64,000 nucleotides of DNA from assembly GCF_000092025.1 (NCBI RefSeq), contig NC_003063.2:248001-312000 (forward strand), given 5' to 3'. Below are positions 24,922-34,209 of this stretch, in pieces (position 1 is the first letter of the stretch; every line of letters begins with the position of its first letter). The notes beneath the pieces were generated by a model. The model was not told where the DNA came from and searched no databases. It saw nothing but the letters and a program-made list of their open reading frames with translations. A program made the translations under genes and the position numbers. The DNA comes from Agrobacterium fabrum str. C58. GTDB lineage: Bacteria; Pseudomonadota; Alphaproteobacteria; Rhizobiales; Rhizobiaceae.

Positions 24922-25968
24922 ATGCAGACACGCGTGGCACGTCTATATTCCCGTGAAGATATCCGCGTCGAAACGCAGGACGTTGCGCCCCCCGGCCCCG
25001 GCGAAGTGTTGCTTGCCATGGCGGCAGGTGGCATTTGCGGCTCCGATCTGCATTATTATCAGGATGGCGGTTTCGGCCCGGTGCGGGTGCGCGAGCCGAT
25101 CATCTGCGGTCATGAGGCATCCGGCCATATCGCGGCTTTGGGTGCGGGTGTCAGTGGGCTTGCCATCGGCCAACTCGTCGCCGTCAATCCCTCGCAGCCC
25201 TGCGGCCACTGCCAGTTCTGCCTGAAGGGCCAGCCGATCCATTGCCTCGACATGCGCTTCATGGGCAGCGCCATGCGCCTGCCGCATGAGCAGGGCATGT
25301 TCCGCGACCGGCTGGTTGTTCCCGCAAAACAATGCGCGACATTTTCGGACGCTACCTCGCCCGCCGAGGCCGCCTGTACCGAGCCGCTTGCGGTGTGCCT
25401 GCATGCCGTCGCACAGGCTGGCGATCTGGCAGGTGCGAAGGTACTGGTGACCGGTGCCGGCCCCATCGGCCTCCTCACCATAGCCGCTGCCCGCCAGGCC
25501 GGCGCAGGCATCATCGTCGCCACCGATCTCACCGATGCGGCGCTGGAACGGGCCCCCGCCATGGGTGCGGACCGCACCATCAATGTCGCAAAGGACGCCG
25601 ATGCGCTTTTGCCCTATCAGGACAACAAAGGTTATTTCGACGTCATTTTCGATTGTTCAGCCGCCGGTCCCGCGCTCCGCTCCGCCTTCGCCTGCGTCCG
25701 CCCGCGCGGCACCATCGTGCAGGTGGGGGTGACAGGCGACGTCACCATTCCGCTTAATGCGCTGGTGGGCAAAGAGATTGTCTGGCGTGGGTCGCAGCGT
25801 TTCCATGACGAATTCGCCATAGCCGCCGGGCTCATCTCGTCGCGCAAAATCGATGTGCGACCGATCATTTCCCACAGCTTCCCGCTTGGCGACGCCAAAG
25901 CGGCATTCGAACAGGCCGGAGACCGCTCCGCCGCCTGCAAGGTGCAGCTGACATTTTCCGCAGACTGA
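24922..25968 (+). CDS. Zinc-dependent dehydrogenase, L-idonate 5-dehydrogenase type
   Basis: A 348-residue medium-chain dehydrogenase. Catalytic zinc ligands are Cys39, His64 and Glu65 (GGICGSDLHYY; CGHEASGHI). Structural zinc cysteines are 94, 97, 100 and 108. The nucleotide-binding motif is VLVTGAGPIGLLT. It resembles L-idonate 5-dehydrogenases, which interconvert L-idonate or related aldonates and 5-keto acids with NAD(P). It sits between a TRAP importer and UxuA, so it may oxidise an imported aldonate (for example L-gulonate or L-idonate) to a keto acid. The exact substrate is inferred only from context. Confidence 0.82.
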   Translation: MQTRVARLYSREDIRVETQDVAPPGPGEVLLAMAAGGICGSDLHYYQDGGFGPVRVREPIICGHEASGHIAALGAGVSGLAIGQLVAVNPSQPCGHCQFCLKGQPIHCLDMRFMGSAMRLPHEQGMFRDRLVVPAKQCATFSDATSPAEAACTEPLAVCLHAVAQAGDLAGAKVLVTGAGPIGLLTIAAARQAGAGIIVATDLTDAALERAPAMGADRTINVAKDADALLPYQDNKGYFDVIFDCSAAGPALRSAFACVRPRGTIVQVGVTGDVTIPLNALVGKEIVWRGSQRFHDEFAIAAGLISSRKIDVRPIISHSFPLGDAKAAFEQAGDRSAACKVQLTFSAD

Positions 25969-25984
25969 TATTTGAGGATCAAAG

Positions 25985-27193
25985 ATGAGACATACATGGC
26001 GCTGGTTCGGCCCGGTCGACAAGGTCACGGTTCAGGATGCGGCTCAGGCGGGCGCGGAAGGCATCGTCAGCGCGCTGCATCACATAACAACCGGCGATGT
26101 CTGGCCGGTGGACGAAATCACCAAACGACATGAAGCAATCAAGGCCGGCGGGCTTTATTGGGACGTGGTGGAAAGCGTGCCGGTTTCCGAGGATATCAAG
26201 ACCCAGACCGGCGACTGGAAAAATCACATCGCCAACTGGCAGGAGACGCTACGCCGCCTCTCCGCCTCCGGCATCCGCACCGTTTGTTACAATTTCATGC
26301 CAGTGCTGGACTGGACGCGCACCGACCTGCGCTGGGAAACCAGACATGGCGCAAGGGCGATGCGTTTCGATCTCACCGATTTCGCCGCTTTCGACATTCA
26401 TATTCTGAAACGCCCTGACGCAAAGGCAGATTATCCGGACTGGCTGCTGGAGGAAGCGGCAAAACGTTTTGCCGAGATGCCGGATACGAAAATTGCCGCT
26501 CTGGGGCGCAATATCGGTGCGGGCCTGCCCGGGTCGGCGGATGGTTATACGCTCGCCCAGCTTCTGGAAAAGCTGCGCTCCTATCACGGCATCAACCGGG
26601 GAAGACTGCAGCAGAACCTGATCGACTTTCTCTCCGAAGTGACGCCGGTTGCGGAAGAGGTCGGTATCAACATCTGCGCCCATGGCGACGATCCGCCATG
26701 GCCGCTGCTCGGCCTGCCGCGCATTCTGTCAACGGAAGCGGATTACGCCCATATGCTGTCTCAGGTCGACAGCCGCGCCAATGGCGTGACGCTGTGCACC
26801 GGCTCCCTCGGGGCGCGCGCCGATAACGATCTGCCCTTCATTGCCGGCCGTTTTGCCGATCGTATTCATTTCGTGCATCTGCGCAATGTGACGCGCGATA
26901 CCGATACCGTTCCCTGCTCCTTCTTCGAGGACGAGCATCTGGAGGGCGGAACTGATATGGTCGCCGTCATCGCCGCACTCATCACCGAAGAGGCCCGTCG
27001 CCGGGCGGAGGGCCGCGACGACCATACCATTCCGATGCGGCCCGACCACGGTCAGGAAATACTCGACGACCTGACGCGCGGCGCGCAGCCCGGTTATCCC
27101 GCCATCGGCAGGCTGAAGGGGCTGGCGGAGCTGCGCGGCATCGAGCGCACGCTGTCGCATGGCCGTTTCGGCCTTGCGACCGGCAAAGGCTGA
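25985..27193 (+). CDS. uxuA: Mannonate dehydratase UxuA
   Basis: A 402-residue enzyme that dehydrates D-mannonate to 2-keto-3-deoxygluconate in hexuronate breakdown. The N-terminus MRHTWRWFGPVDKVTVQDA and the motifs ICAHGDDPPWPLLGLPRIL, GVTLCTGSLGARADNDL and FVHLRNV are characteristic, including metal ligands His, Cys and Asp. Length is near that of the E. coli enzyme. It is the last gene of the GntR/TRAP operon, 16 bases after the dehydrogenase gene. The usual partner UxuB (fructuronate reductase) is not in the window. Confidence 0.94.
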   Translation: MRHTWRWFGPVDKVTVQDAAQAGAEGIVSALHHITTGDVWPVDEITKRHEAIKAGGLYWDVVESVPVSEDIKTQTGDWKNHIANWQETLRRLSASGIRTVCYNFMPVLDWTRTDLRWETRHGARAMRFDLTDFAAFDIHILKRPDAKADYPDWLLEEAAKRFAEMPDTKIAALGRNIGAGLPGSADGYTLAQLLEKLRSYHGINRGRLQQNLIDFLSEVTPVAEEVGINICAHGDDPPWPLLGLPRILSTEADYAHMLSQVDSRANGVTLCTGSLGARADNDLPFIAGRFADRIHFVHLRNVTRDTDTVPCSFFEDEHLEGGTDMVAVIAALITEEARRRAEGRDDHTIPMRPDHGQEILDDLTRGAQPGYPAIGRLKGLAELRGIERTLSHGRFGLATGKG

Positions 27194-27206
27194 GCGGGAA
27201 AATTGA

Positions 27207-27231
27207 CCGCAGGCGATGCGTCAGCCTGCGG
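27207..27231. terminator. Terminator-like hairpin after uxuA
   Basis: CCGCAGGC, nine-base loop, GCCTGCGG lies right after uxuA and overlaps the stop of the convergent VanZ-like gene. Perfect eight-pair stem, no strong T-run. Confidence 0.5.
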
Positions 27232-27574
27232 CCAACCGCGCCCGGAACGTGAGATAGGAGAAGGTTGCAAGTCCGCCGGCAACCGCTCCAGCGGCTTTCA
27301 CGGTGGCGTCCATCAGATGCGGGTGGCGTGTCGGCGAGAGGAATTGCAACGCCTCGATACCGAACGCCGCAACAATACCCGCCACGATGATCGCCAGCCA
27401 ATAACGCGGATAGGCCAGCACGAAGGCCGCCGAACAGAAGGCAAAGGCAGCCGCGCGATCGAGGCCAACACTCGTCAGCGTGTGCGGACGAAAGCCGATC
27501 GGGCAGATTGTAACGATCACGATCAGTAGAAGAACCGACCAGGCGATATATTTTGGAAGTCTGTTTGTCATCAT
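27221..27574 (-). CDS. VanZ-like small membrane protein
   Basis: A 117-residue protein with three to four membrane helices and the VanZ-like features VTICPIGFRPHT, FGIEALQFLSPTRHPHLMDATVKAAGA, where an acidic residue, a Pro-Thr-Arg segment and a His-Asp segment recur in this family. VanZ-type proteins are of uncertain function outside glycopeptide resistance. The start is set at 27574 (ATG ATG); a longer frame exists upstream but lacks a clear ribosome site. It lies alone between uxuA and the divergent semialdehyde dehydrogenase gene. Confidence 0.65.
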   Translation of the reverse strand: MMTNRLPKYIAWSVLLLIVIVTICPIGFRPHTLTSVGLDRAAAFAFCSAAFVLAYPRYWLAIIVAGIVAAFGIEALQFLSPTRHPHLMDATVKAAGAVAGGLATFSYLTFRARLAAG

Positions 27575-27817
27575 GGCGTAACAATAGAGTGCCACCCGCG
27601 CAAACGGAAGCACGTCTTTTTCACGCCTCGCCCAATTAATCACACTTTTTGGTCAGATAGTTCAAAAACCGGCTTTCGCTCAGGCCCCACACGGGCTAAG
27701 GCAGAAGGCAACCGGACGAGGATCGTGGCTGATGGCCTTGGCGCTGTCGCCTTTCGATGCGATGTCACGGTATCGGTGGATTTTCCACACAGGATCAGAT
27801 TTTCAGGGAAGAGCACA

Positions 27818-29329
27818 ATGAGTTTCAAGCCGCATGGCAAACATCTGGTTGCAGGAGAATGGGTCGCAACGGAAGCAAAATTCCGCAGTGAGCCTGCACA
27901 TGGCGAAGCTTTCGATTTTTCGGTCGGCACCGTCGATCTGGTGAATGCGGCCGCAGAAGCAGCCGAAGAGGCCTTCTGGAGCTACGGCTATACCACCCGC
28001 GAAGAGCGCGCCGCATTCCTCGACACCATCGCCGATGAAATCGAAGCCCGCGCCGACGCCATCACCGAAATCGGCTCGTCCGAGACCGGCCTGCCCGCCG
28101 GACGCCTGCAGGGCGAACGTGGCCGCACCGTTGGTCAGCTACACCTTTTCGCATCGCATATCCGCAAGGGCGATTATCTCGACCGCCGCCACGACGAAGC
28201 CCTGCCGGATCGCCAGCCGCTGCCGCGCCCGGATATCCGCCTGATGCAGCGTCCGATCGGCCCCGTCGCCGTCTTCGGCGCTTCCAACTTCCCGCTCGCC
28301 TTCTCCACGGCCGGTGGTGATACCGCCGCTGCTCTGGCTGCCGGCTGCCCCGTCGTCGTCAAGGGCCATTCCGCCCATCCCGGCACCGGTGAAATCGTTG
28401 CCGAAGCCGTGCTTGCTGCCGTCAAGAAGCACAATCTGCATCCCGGCGTCTTCTCGCTGATCCAGGGCGGTCGCCGCGATGTCGGTTCCGCACTCGTGCA
28501 GCATCCACGCATCAAGGCGGTCGGTTTCACCGGCTCGCTCGCCGGCGGTCGCGCACTGTTCGATCTCTGCGCCCAACGCCCCGAGCCGATCCCGTTCTTC
28601 GGCGAACTCGGTTCCGTCAACCCGATGTTCCTGCTGCCGGAAGCAGTTGCCGCCCGTGGTGAAGCCATCGCCAAGGGTTGGGCCGGTTCGCTCACCATGG
28701 GTGCGGGCCAGTTCTGCACCAATCCCGGCATCGCCGTCATTCTCTCCGAGCAGGCGGATGCCGTGGCTGAAACCGCCCGCGCAGCACTTTCCGAAGTCGG
28801 CCCGCAGGTCATGCTGACGGACGGCATCGCCGCCGCCTATCGTGACGGTCGCGACCGTATCGCTGCCGGCAACGGCGTGCGCGACGTGCTGACGACCACC
28901 TGCAATCTGCGCAATGCAACGCCTTATCTCTACCGTGTTGCCGGCAAGGACTGGGTTGCCAACCACGCGCTTGCTGAAGAAGTCTTCGGACCACTCGGCC
29001 TGATCGTGACTGTTGATAGCGCGGAAGAAATGCTTGAAGTCGCCAAGAGCTTCGAAGGCCAGCTGACGGCGACCATGCATCTGGATGCCGGCGACGCGGA
29101 ACTCGGCCGCAAGCTGCTGCCGATCCTGGAGCGCAAGGCCGGCCGCGTTCTTGCCAACGGTTTCCCGACCGGCGTGGAAGTGTCCGAAGCCATGGTTCAC
29201 GGCGGCCCCTACCCGGCCTCGACGAACTTCGGCGCAACCTCTGTCGGCACCATGTCGATCCGCCGCTTCATGCGCCCGGTTTCCTACCAGAACATCCCTT
29301 CGGACGTTCTGCCCGAAGACATCCGCTAA
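27818..29329 (+). CDS. Alpha-ketoglutarate semialdehyde dehydrogenase
   Basis: A 503-residue aldehyde dehydrogenase of the 2,5-dioxovalerate (ketoglutarate semialdehyde) type, the last step of oxidative pentose, uronate and glucarate breakdown. The catalytic Glu is at 263 (FFGELGSVNP) and the catalytic Cys at 300 (GAGQFCTNPG). The N-terminal MSFKPHGKHLVAGEW and PVVVKGHSAHPGTGEIV match this subgroup. The start at 27818 has AGGGAAGAG upstream. A terminator follows its stop. The gene is a monocistronic unit between two TRAP loci; it could serve hexarate products of either. Confidence 0.85.
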   Translation: MSFKPHGKHLVAGEWVATEAKFRSEPAHGEAFDFSVGTVDLVNAAAEAAEEAFWSYGYTTREERAAFLDTIADEIEARADAITEIGSSETGLPAGRLQGERGRTVGQLHLFASHIRKGDYLDRRHDEALPDRQPLPRPDIRLMQRPIGPVAVFGASNFPLAFSTAGGDTAAALAAGCPVVVKGHSAHPGTGEIVAEAVLAAVKKHNLHPGVFSLIQGGRRDVGSALVQHPRIKAVGFTGSLAGGRALFDLCAQRPEPIPFFGELGSVNPMFLLPEAVAARGEAIAKGWAGSLTMGAGQFCTNPGIAVILSEQADAVAETARAALSEVGPQVMLTDGIAAAYRDGRDRIAAGNGVRDVLTTTCNLRNATPYLYRVAGKDWVANHALAEEVFGPLGLIVTVDSAEEMLEVAKSFEGQLTATMHLDAGDAELGRKLLPILERKAGRVLANGFPTGVEVSEAMVHGGPYPASTNFGATSVGTMSIRRFMRPVSYQNIPSDVLPEDIR

Positions 29330-29333
29330 AACA

Positions 29334-29363
29334 AAAGGGAAGGCGCAAAAGCGCCTTCCCTTT
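29334..29363. terminator. Strong bidirectional Rho-independent terminator
   Basis: AAAGGGAAGGCGC, AAAA loop, GCGCCTTCCCTTT: a perfect 13-pair stem with A-rich 5' and T-rich 3' ends between the convergent semialdehyde dehydrogenase and dctP genes. Confidence 0.9.
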
Positions 29364-29382
29364 CACGTCCGATGCGGCTGAC

Positions 29383-30381
29383 TCAGATAGACTGGATCGC
29401 TTCGATCTTTTCGAGACCGCCGACAATTCCGGCAAAATCCTGCCAGACGCCCTGCGCGCCCTTGCGCCATTCATCCAGCATTTCCGGCTGCAGCACCTTG
29501 CCACCCTTCGAGAGCGCGAGGTCGACGGACTTTACTTCATCTTCCACGATCAACTGGTTGAAATAACGGGCACCTTCGCTGGAGGCTTCCAAGAAGACCT
29601 TCTTTTCCTCATCGTCCAGCTGGTTCCAGAAGGCTGCACCGTAATAAACAACGCCCGTGGCCCAGATATGGCCGGTCTCGGTCAGATAAGGCACGACCTC
29701 GTAAAGCTTGAAACCGGCATAGGCCGATTTGGTGAGGTCCATGGCGTCGGCCACCCCGGTCGCCAGCGCATTATAGGTTTCGGTGATCGGAATGCCGACC
29801 GGTGTCATGCCGAAGGCGCTCCACAATTTGGTGTGCAGCGGGCTCTGAATGACGCGGATTTTCTTGCCCTTCAACTGTTCCGGCCGGGTCACAGGCTCCT
29901 TGGCCAGAAGATGACGTGCGCCGTAATTGATGAAATCGGCGGCGACGAATTGCTGTGCGGCAAGCTTTGTCTTCAGTTCTTCGCCGGTCTCACCCGTCAC
30001 CACCTTGCGCACATGTTCACTATCTCGAAACAAGAAGGGCAGATCGAGGATCTGCAGTTCCGGCACCCAGCCGGACAGGGAAGAGACGGTGGAGAGGCTC
30101 GCCTGAACCGATCCGAGGCGGATGTTTTCTGCCACCTCCTTTTCGCCGCCCAGGGCCCCGCTCTTGACGATGTTGAAGTGGAAACGGCCGGGCAATTTCG
30201 CCTCCACCAGCTCGCTGATCTTCACCCAGATCTTCGTCTCGGGCTTGTCGTCGGCAAATAGCGATGCGACCGTGAGGCGGCGGGTCCTGGCCTGCGCCGG
30301 GCGCATCAGGGCCGGTGCGGCAAGCGTCGCGGCACCGAGAGCGGAGAGTTTGAGGAGATGACGGCGATCGATAATGGTCAT
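29383..30381 (-). CDS. TRAP transporter substrate-binding protein (DctP), second system
   Basis: A 332-residue DctP-type protein. The start at 30381 gives an N-terminus with a twin-arginine-like signal (DRRHLLKLSALGAATLAAPAL, cleavage after AQA near residue 32); a longer upstream frame would bury it. The ligand-binding arginine region is LKGKKIRVIQSPLHTKLWSAFGM, followed by TETYNALATGVADAMD. It follows the fused DctQM gene by 16 bases. It belongs to a different subgroup from the protein at 21828. Ligand unknown. Confidence 0.87.
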   Translation of the reverse strand: MTIIDRRHLLKLSALGAATLAAPALMRPAQARTRRLTVASLFADDKPETKIWVKISELVEAKLPGRFHFNIVKSGALGGEKEVAENIRLGSVQASLSTVSSLSGWVPELQILDLPFLFRDSEHVRKVVTGETGEELKTKLAAQQFVAADFINYGARHLLAKEPVTRPEQLKGKKIRVIQSPLHTKLWSAFGMTPVGIPITETYNALATGVADAMDLTKSAYAGFKLYEVVPYLTETGHIWATGVVYYGAAFWNQLDDEEKKVFLEASSEGARYFNQLIVEDEVKSVDLALSKGGKVLQPEMLDEWRKGAQGVWQDFAGIVGGLEKIEAIQSI

Positions 30382-30397
30382 GACAAAAACCTCTGAC

Positions 30398-32218
30398 TTA
30401 AAACAATATGGCCCATAGGCATAAAATGGCGAGGGCAACGAGCAGCGAGACGAGATAGGGAATGACCGCCCGGAAAAGTGCTGCCGCCGGAACACGGGTC
30501 ACGCCGCTGACCACGAAAATGAGCATGCCGAGCGGCGGTGTCAGGCCGTGGATCATCAGATTAACCACCAGAATGACACCGAAATGAATGGGATCGATGC
30601 CGGCCGCCACGGCGGCGGGCAGCAGGATGGGCCCGAAGAGCAGGATCGCCGCGCCGATATCCAGCACCAGACCGACCGCGAGCAGGATGAGATTGGAGAG
30701 CAGCAATACGGTGATCTTGCTGCCGCCAAGCACAGTGACAAAATCCGTGACGAGGCCGGAGACATTGTCCACTGCCAGCAGAAAGGCGAAAGGACCGGCG
30801 GTGCCGATCAGAAGACCAATTGCTGCCGCCTCCCCAGCCGATTGCCGGAAGGTCGCGAAAATGCGGCCCACGCCCAGCCGGTAACCGAAGCCAAGGAGCA
30901 GCGTATAGAGCGCCGCAAGGGCCGCCGCTTCCGTGGTTGTGACGATGCCGATACGGATGCCAACCACCACGATGACGCCGAGGCCGAAGGCCGGTATGGC
31001 CGCGATGGCCGAGCGCCATCGCTCTGCCCCGGTGGCGCGTGGCAGGGTATCGACGCTGCGCACGCTCAAATGGATCGCCACGCCGAGGCAGACCGCCATC
31101 AGCCCACCGGCGAAAAAGCCGCCGACCAGCAGCGAGCCCACCGAAAGATTGGTGGCCGTGGCGAGGATCAGGAAAGCGATGGACGGCGGAATGACATTGT
31201 CGAGCACGGATGTCGCGGCAATAATCGCGCCCGCCTGCGCCGGCGGATAGCCGTGTTTGACGAGTTCCGGCTGAAAGGTGGACGCGCCGAAGGCGGCGTT
31301 GGCGACCGATGAACCGGACGCGCCGGAAAACAGCACGCTGGTCAAAAGCGTCGTCTGCGCCAGACCCGCCCGGCGGTGGCCGACCACGGAAGCGGCGAAA
31401 CGGACGAGCTGGTTGGCGACACCCGATATTGTCAGCAGGCTTCCGGCCAGCAGGAAGAAGGGGATGGCGAGCAGCAGGAATTTCGACATGCCCGTTACGG
31501 TCGAGGAAACGATCGCCGGCTCGGGCAAGGTGCTGCCAAAGGCAATCGCCACATAAGCGGCAGCAAGAAAAGCGTGAGCGAGCGGTGCCGCCAGAACCAG
31601 TCCCACCGCCGCCGTCAGCGCCAGAAACAGGCTGGGCGGCAGGGTCGTATCAACGAATATTTGCGGCAGTCCGACATAGGCCACAAGTGCGATGGTCATG
31701 GACAGCAGAACGGCGAATGTCTTGCCTTCGCTGAAACGCTGAAGCGTCAGATAGACAAAGATAAGCGCGCCGCCTGCGCCAAGAAAACCGAAACGCACCC
31801 ATTCCGGCAGGCCGAGCGTCGGCGAAGTACCACCCAGCATCGCCGCGATCTCCACCCCACCCAAAGCGAGGATGAGCGCCGCAACAAAGGAGAAGGCATC
31901 GGCGAGAATTTCAGTGGCGGCATGAAACCGCGGCGGCAGGAAGCGCACGAAGACATCAAGCCGCATCGCCAATGCGCTTTTGAGGCTGAGCGGTGCGCCA
32001 ACGGCGATCATCGCCACATTGAGCCATATGCCTAGATCTTCCGCGCCGATGAAGCCGGTGTGGAACAGATATCGCAGGGTGACATTGATCAGCACCACCA
32101 AGAGAAGGGCCGCAAGGATCAACGCGGCCACCGCGCCGAGCACGGCATCGAAGCGCGACAGCATCACCGCTGCCGCCGTCTCGAAGCCTTTGCGCCTCTG
32201 CTTTTCCGCTACCGCCAT
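30398..32218 (-). CDS. TRAP transporter fused permease (DctQM)
   Basis: A 606-residue fusion of the small and large TRAP permeases. The DctQ part (residues 20-170) shows FIGAEDLGIWLNVAMIAVG. The DctM part (from about 190) shows FLLLAIPFFLLAGSLLTISGV, LFSGASGSSVANAAFGAS and NLMIHGLTPPLGMLIFVVSG. The start at 32218 is preceded by GGAAGGCGG; an ATG at 32248 is less well supported. Together with the DctP gene at 29383 it forms a complete importer. It lies 100 bases after an ABC ATPase gene in the same direction, so partial co-transcription with that cluster is possible. Confidence 0.9.
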   Translation of the reverse strand: MAVAEKQRRKGFETAAAVMLSRFDAVLGAVAALILAALLLVVLINVTLRYLFHTGFIGAEDLGIWLNVAMIAVGAPLSLKSALAMRLDVFVRFLPPRFHAATEILADAFSFVAALILALGGVEIAAMLGGTSPTLGLPEWVRFGFLGAGGALIFVYLTLQRFSEGKTFAVLLSMTIALVAYVGLPQIFVDTTLPPSLFLALTAAVGLVLAAPLAHAFLAAAYVAIAFGSTLPEPAIVSSTVTGMSKFLLLAIPFFLLAGSLLTISGVANQLVRFAASVVGHRRAGLAQTTLLTSVLFSGASGSSVANAAFGASTFQPELVKHGYPPAQAGAIIAATSVLDNVIPPSIAFLILATATNLSVGSLLVGGFFAGGLMAVCLGVAIHLSVRSVDTLPRATGAERWRSAIAAIPAFGLGVIVVVGIRIGIVTTTEAAALAALYTLLLGFGYRLGVGRIFATFRQSAGEAAAIGLLIGTAGPFAFLLAVDNVSGLVTDFVTVLGGSKITVLLLSNLILLAVGLVLDIGAAILLFGPILLPAAVAAGIDPIHFGVILVVNLMIHGLTPPLGMLIFVVSGVTRVPAAALFRAVIPYLVSLLVALAILCLWAILF

Positions 32219-32318
32219 GATCCGCCTTCCGCGCGTGATCGGTGTCACGCGGCCAGAAGCGGTATAGAAGAATGTTCCCCGGTGTAAAGCGCCGCGCTCC
32301 GGGAAAACGGGGCAGCAG

Positions 32319-34154
32319 TCAGAGCGCCACGAGGTGGCCGGGTGAAACCTCGCGATACGCCCGCGGATTGGCTGTGTAATCCACCGGACGGATCGGGCTT
32401 TTCAGCTCATCATTCGCCGCACCACGCCGCGTATTCCGGCGGTCCGGGTCCGGCACCGGCACTGCGGCCATCAACTTGCGGGTGTAATCATGCTGCGGAT
32501 TGTCGAAGACATCAGCGCGCGGGCCGATTTCGACGATCTCGCCGAGATACATCACCGCCACGCGATGGCTCACGCGTTCCACCACCGCCATGTCATGGGA
32601 AATGAACAGGAAGGCGAGATCAAGGCTCTGCTGCAGATCCAGCATCAGGTTGATGACCTGCGCCTTGATCGACACGTCAAGCGCCGACACGCTTTCATCG
32701 GCAACGATGACCTTCGGCTGCAATGCCAGCGCGCGGGCAATGCAGATGCGCTGACGCTGGCCGCCGGAAAATTCGTGCGGGTAACGCGCCGCCATATCAG
32801 GGGAGAGGCCGACCTTGTTCAGCATGTCGGCGACCACCTCCTTCGCCTCGCGAGCGCTGCCCATGCGATGCTCCAGAAAAGGTTCGGCAATCGCAGCCCC
32901 CACCGTCATACGCGGATTGAGCGAGGCGAAAGGATCCTGAAAGATCATCTGCACCGTCTTGCGCATCTCGCGCATGCCTGATTTGTCGAGGGTAAGAATA
33001 TTCTCGCCATTGACCACCACAGAACCGGCATCCGGCTCGATCAGCCGCATGATGGCGCGACCGGTGGTGGACTTGCCGCAGCCACTTTCACCGACCAATG
33101 ACAATGTTTCGCCGGCCCTGAGATCGAACGACACATTCTCCACCGCATGGACCCGGCCGCTGAGCCGTCCCAACAGGCCGGAGTGAATGTCGAAACGCTT
33201 GGTCAGCCCCTCCACCTTCAGCACCGGCTGGGCGCTGGCATCGACGGTATCGGCCGGACGAACCGGTTCCTGCGTTTCCCCCGTCGCGGTGTTGACGATG
33301 GGGAAGCGGAGCGGCCTTTCTTCACCCTTCATCGACCCCAGAACCGGAACTGCGGACAGAAGCGCACGGGTATAGGGGTGTTTGCCGCGATGGAAGATAT
33401 CGGCCGTCGCGCCGACCTCCACCTGCTCGCCGCGATACATGACGACGGTGCGGTCGGCGATTTCGGCCACCACGCCCATATCATGGGTGATGAACAGGAC
33501 GGAGGTGCCCTCCTCTTCCTGAAGCGTCTTGATAAGGTCGAGAATCTGGCCCTGGATCGTGACGTCAAGTGCAGTCGTCGGTTCGTCTGCGATCAACAAC
33601 TTTGGTTTTGAGGCAAGCGCCATGGCGATCATCACGCGTTGGCGCATGCCACCGGAAAAGCGGTGCGGATATTCATCGAAACGGGACGCAGCGGAAGGGA
33701 TTCGTACCTTTTCAAGAAGGCGGACCGTCTCCGCTCTTGCCTCTGCTTTCGACATTGGCTGGTGGCAGAGCAGAGCTTCGGAAATCTGGTCACCGATGGT
33801 GAACAGCGGATTGAGGCTGGTCATCGGCTCCTGAAAGATCATGGCGACCTCGTTACCCCTGACCCGCCGCATGGCGTCTTCGGAAAGGGACAGCAGGTTG
33901 CGACCGCCGAGCAAGATCTCACCCTGAACCCTGCTGCTTTCCCGATCCAGCAGCCGCATGATGGAGAGCGACGTCACGCTCTTGCCCGAACCGCTTTCAC
34001 CGACGATCGCGACGGTCTCGCCCGGCCCGACATCGAAGGAAATATCACGCACCACCGGTTTCCAGCCGCCATCCACGTGAAAGGACGTGGTGAGATTGCG
34101 GACGGAAAGCACGGCATCTTCGGCACCAAGCGGTGCTGCCTGCGGCATGGTCAT
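32319..34154 (-). CDS. Dual-domain peptide-type ABC transporter ATPase
   Basis: A 611-residue protein made of fused DppD- and DppF-like ATPases. Walker A motifs are at 52-59 (GESGSGKS) and 355-362 (GESGCGKS). Each half has FSGGMRQRV or FSGGQRQRI signatures and Walker B (LLIADEPTTALD; VIVADESVSALD). The oligopeptide C-terminal extensions (around MYLGEIVEIGPR) are present. No permease gene adjoins it; the matching DppB, DppC and binding-protein genes lie at 38142-41814 beyond the IclR and amidohydrolase genes, and I infer they form one transporter. It follows the SelA-like gene by 55 bases. Confidence 0.88.
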   Translation of the reverse strand: MTMPQAAPLGAEDAVLSVRNLTTSFHVDGGWKPVVRDISFDVGPGETVAIVGESGSGKSVTSLSIMRLLDRESSRVQGEILLGGRNLLSLSEDAMRRVRGNEVAMIFQEPMTSLNPLFTIGDQISEALLCHQPMSKAEARAETVRLLEKVRIPSAASRFDEYPHRFSGGMRQRVMIAMALASKPKLLIADEPTTALDVTIQGQILDLIKTLQEEEGTSVLFITHDMGVVAEIADRTVVMYRGEQVEVGATADIFHRGKHPYTRALLSAVPVLGSMKGEERPLRFPIVNTATGETQEPVRPADTVDASAQPVLKVEGLTKRFDIHSGLLGRLSGRVHAVENVSFDLRAGETLSLVGESGCGKSTTGRAIMRLIEPDAGSVVVNGENILTLDKSGMREMRKTVQMIFQDPFASLNPRMTVGAAIAEPFLEHRMGSAREAKEVVADMLNKVGLSPDMAARYPHEFSGGQRQRICIARALALQPKVIVADESVSALDVSIKAQVINLMLDLQQSLDLAFLFISHDMAVVERVSHRVAVMYLGEIVEIGPRADVFDNPQHDYTRKLMAAVPVPDPDRRNTRRGAANDELKSPIRPVDYTANPRAYREVSPGHLVAL

Positions 34155-34209
34155 GATCGTTCCCTTCTCTTTATTGTCGTTGCAATGCTCGCGGCACCCG
34201 CTCGCTTAC

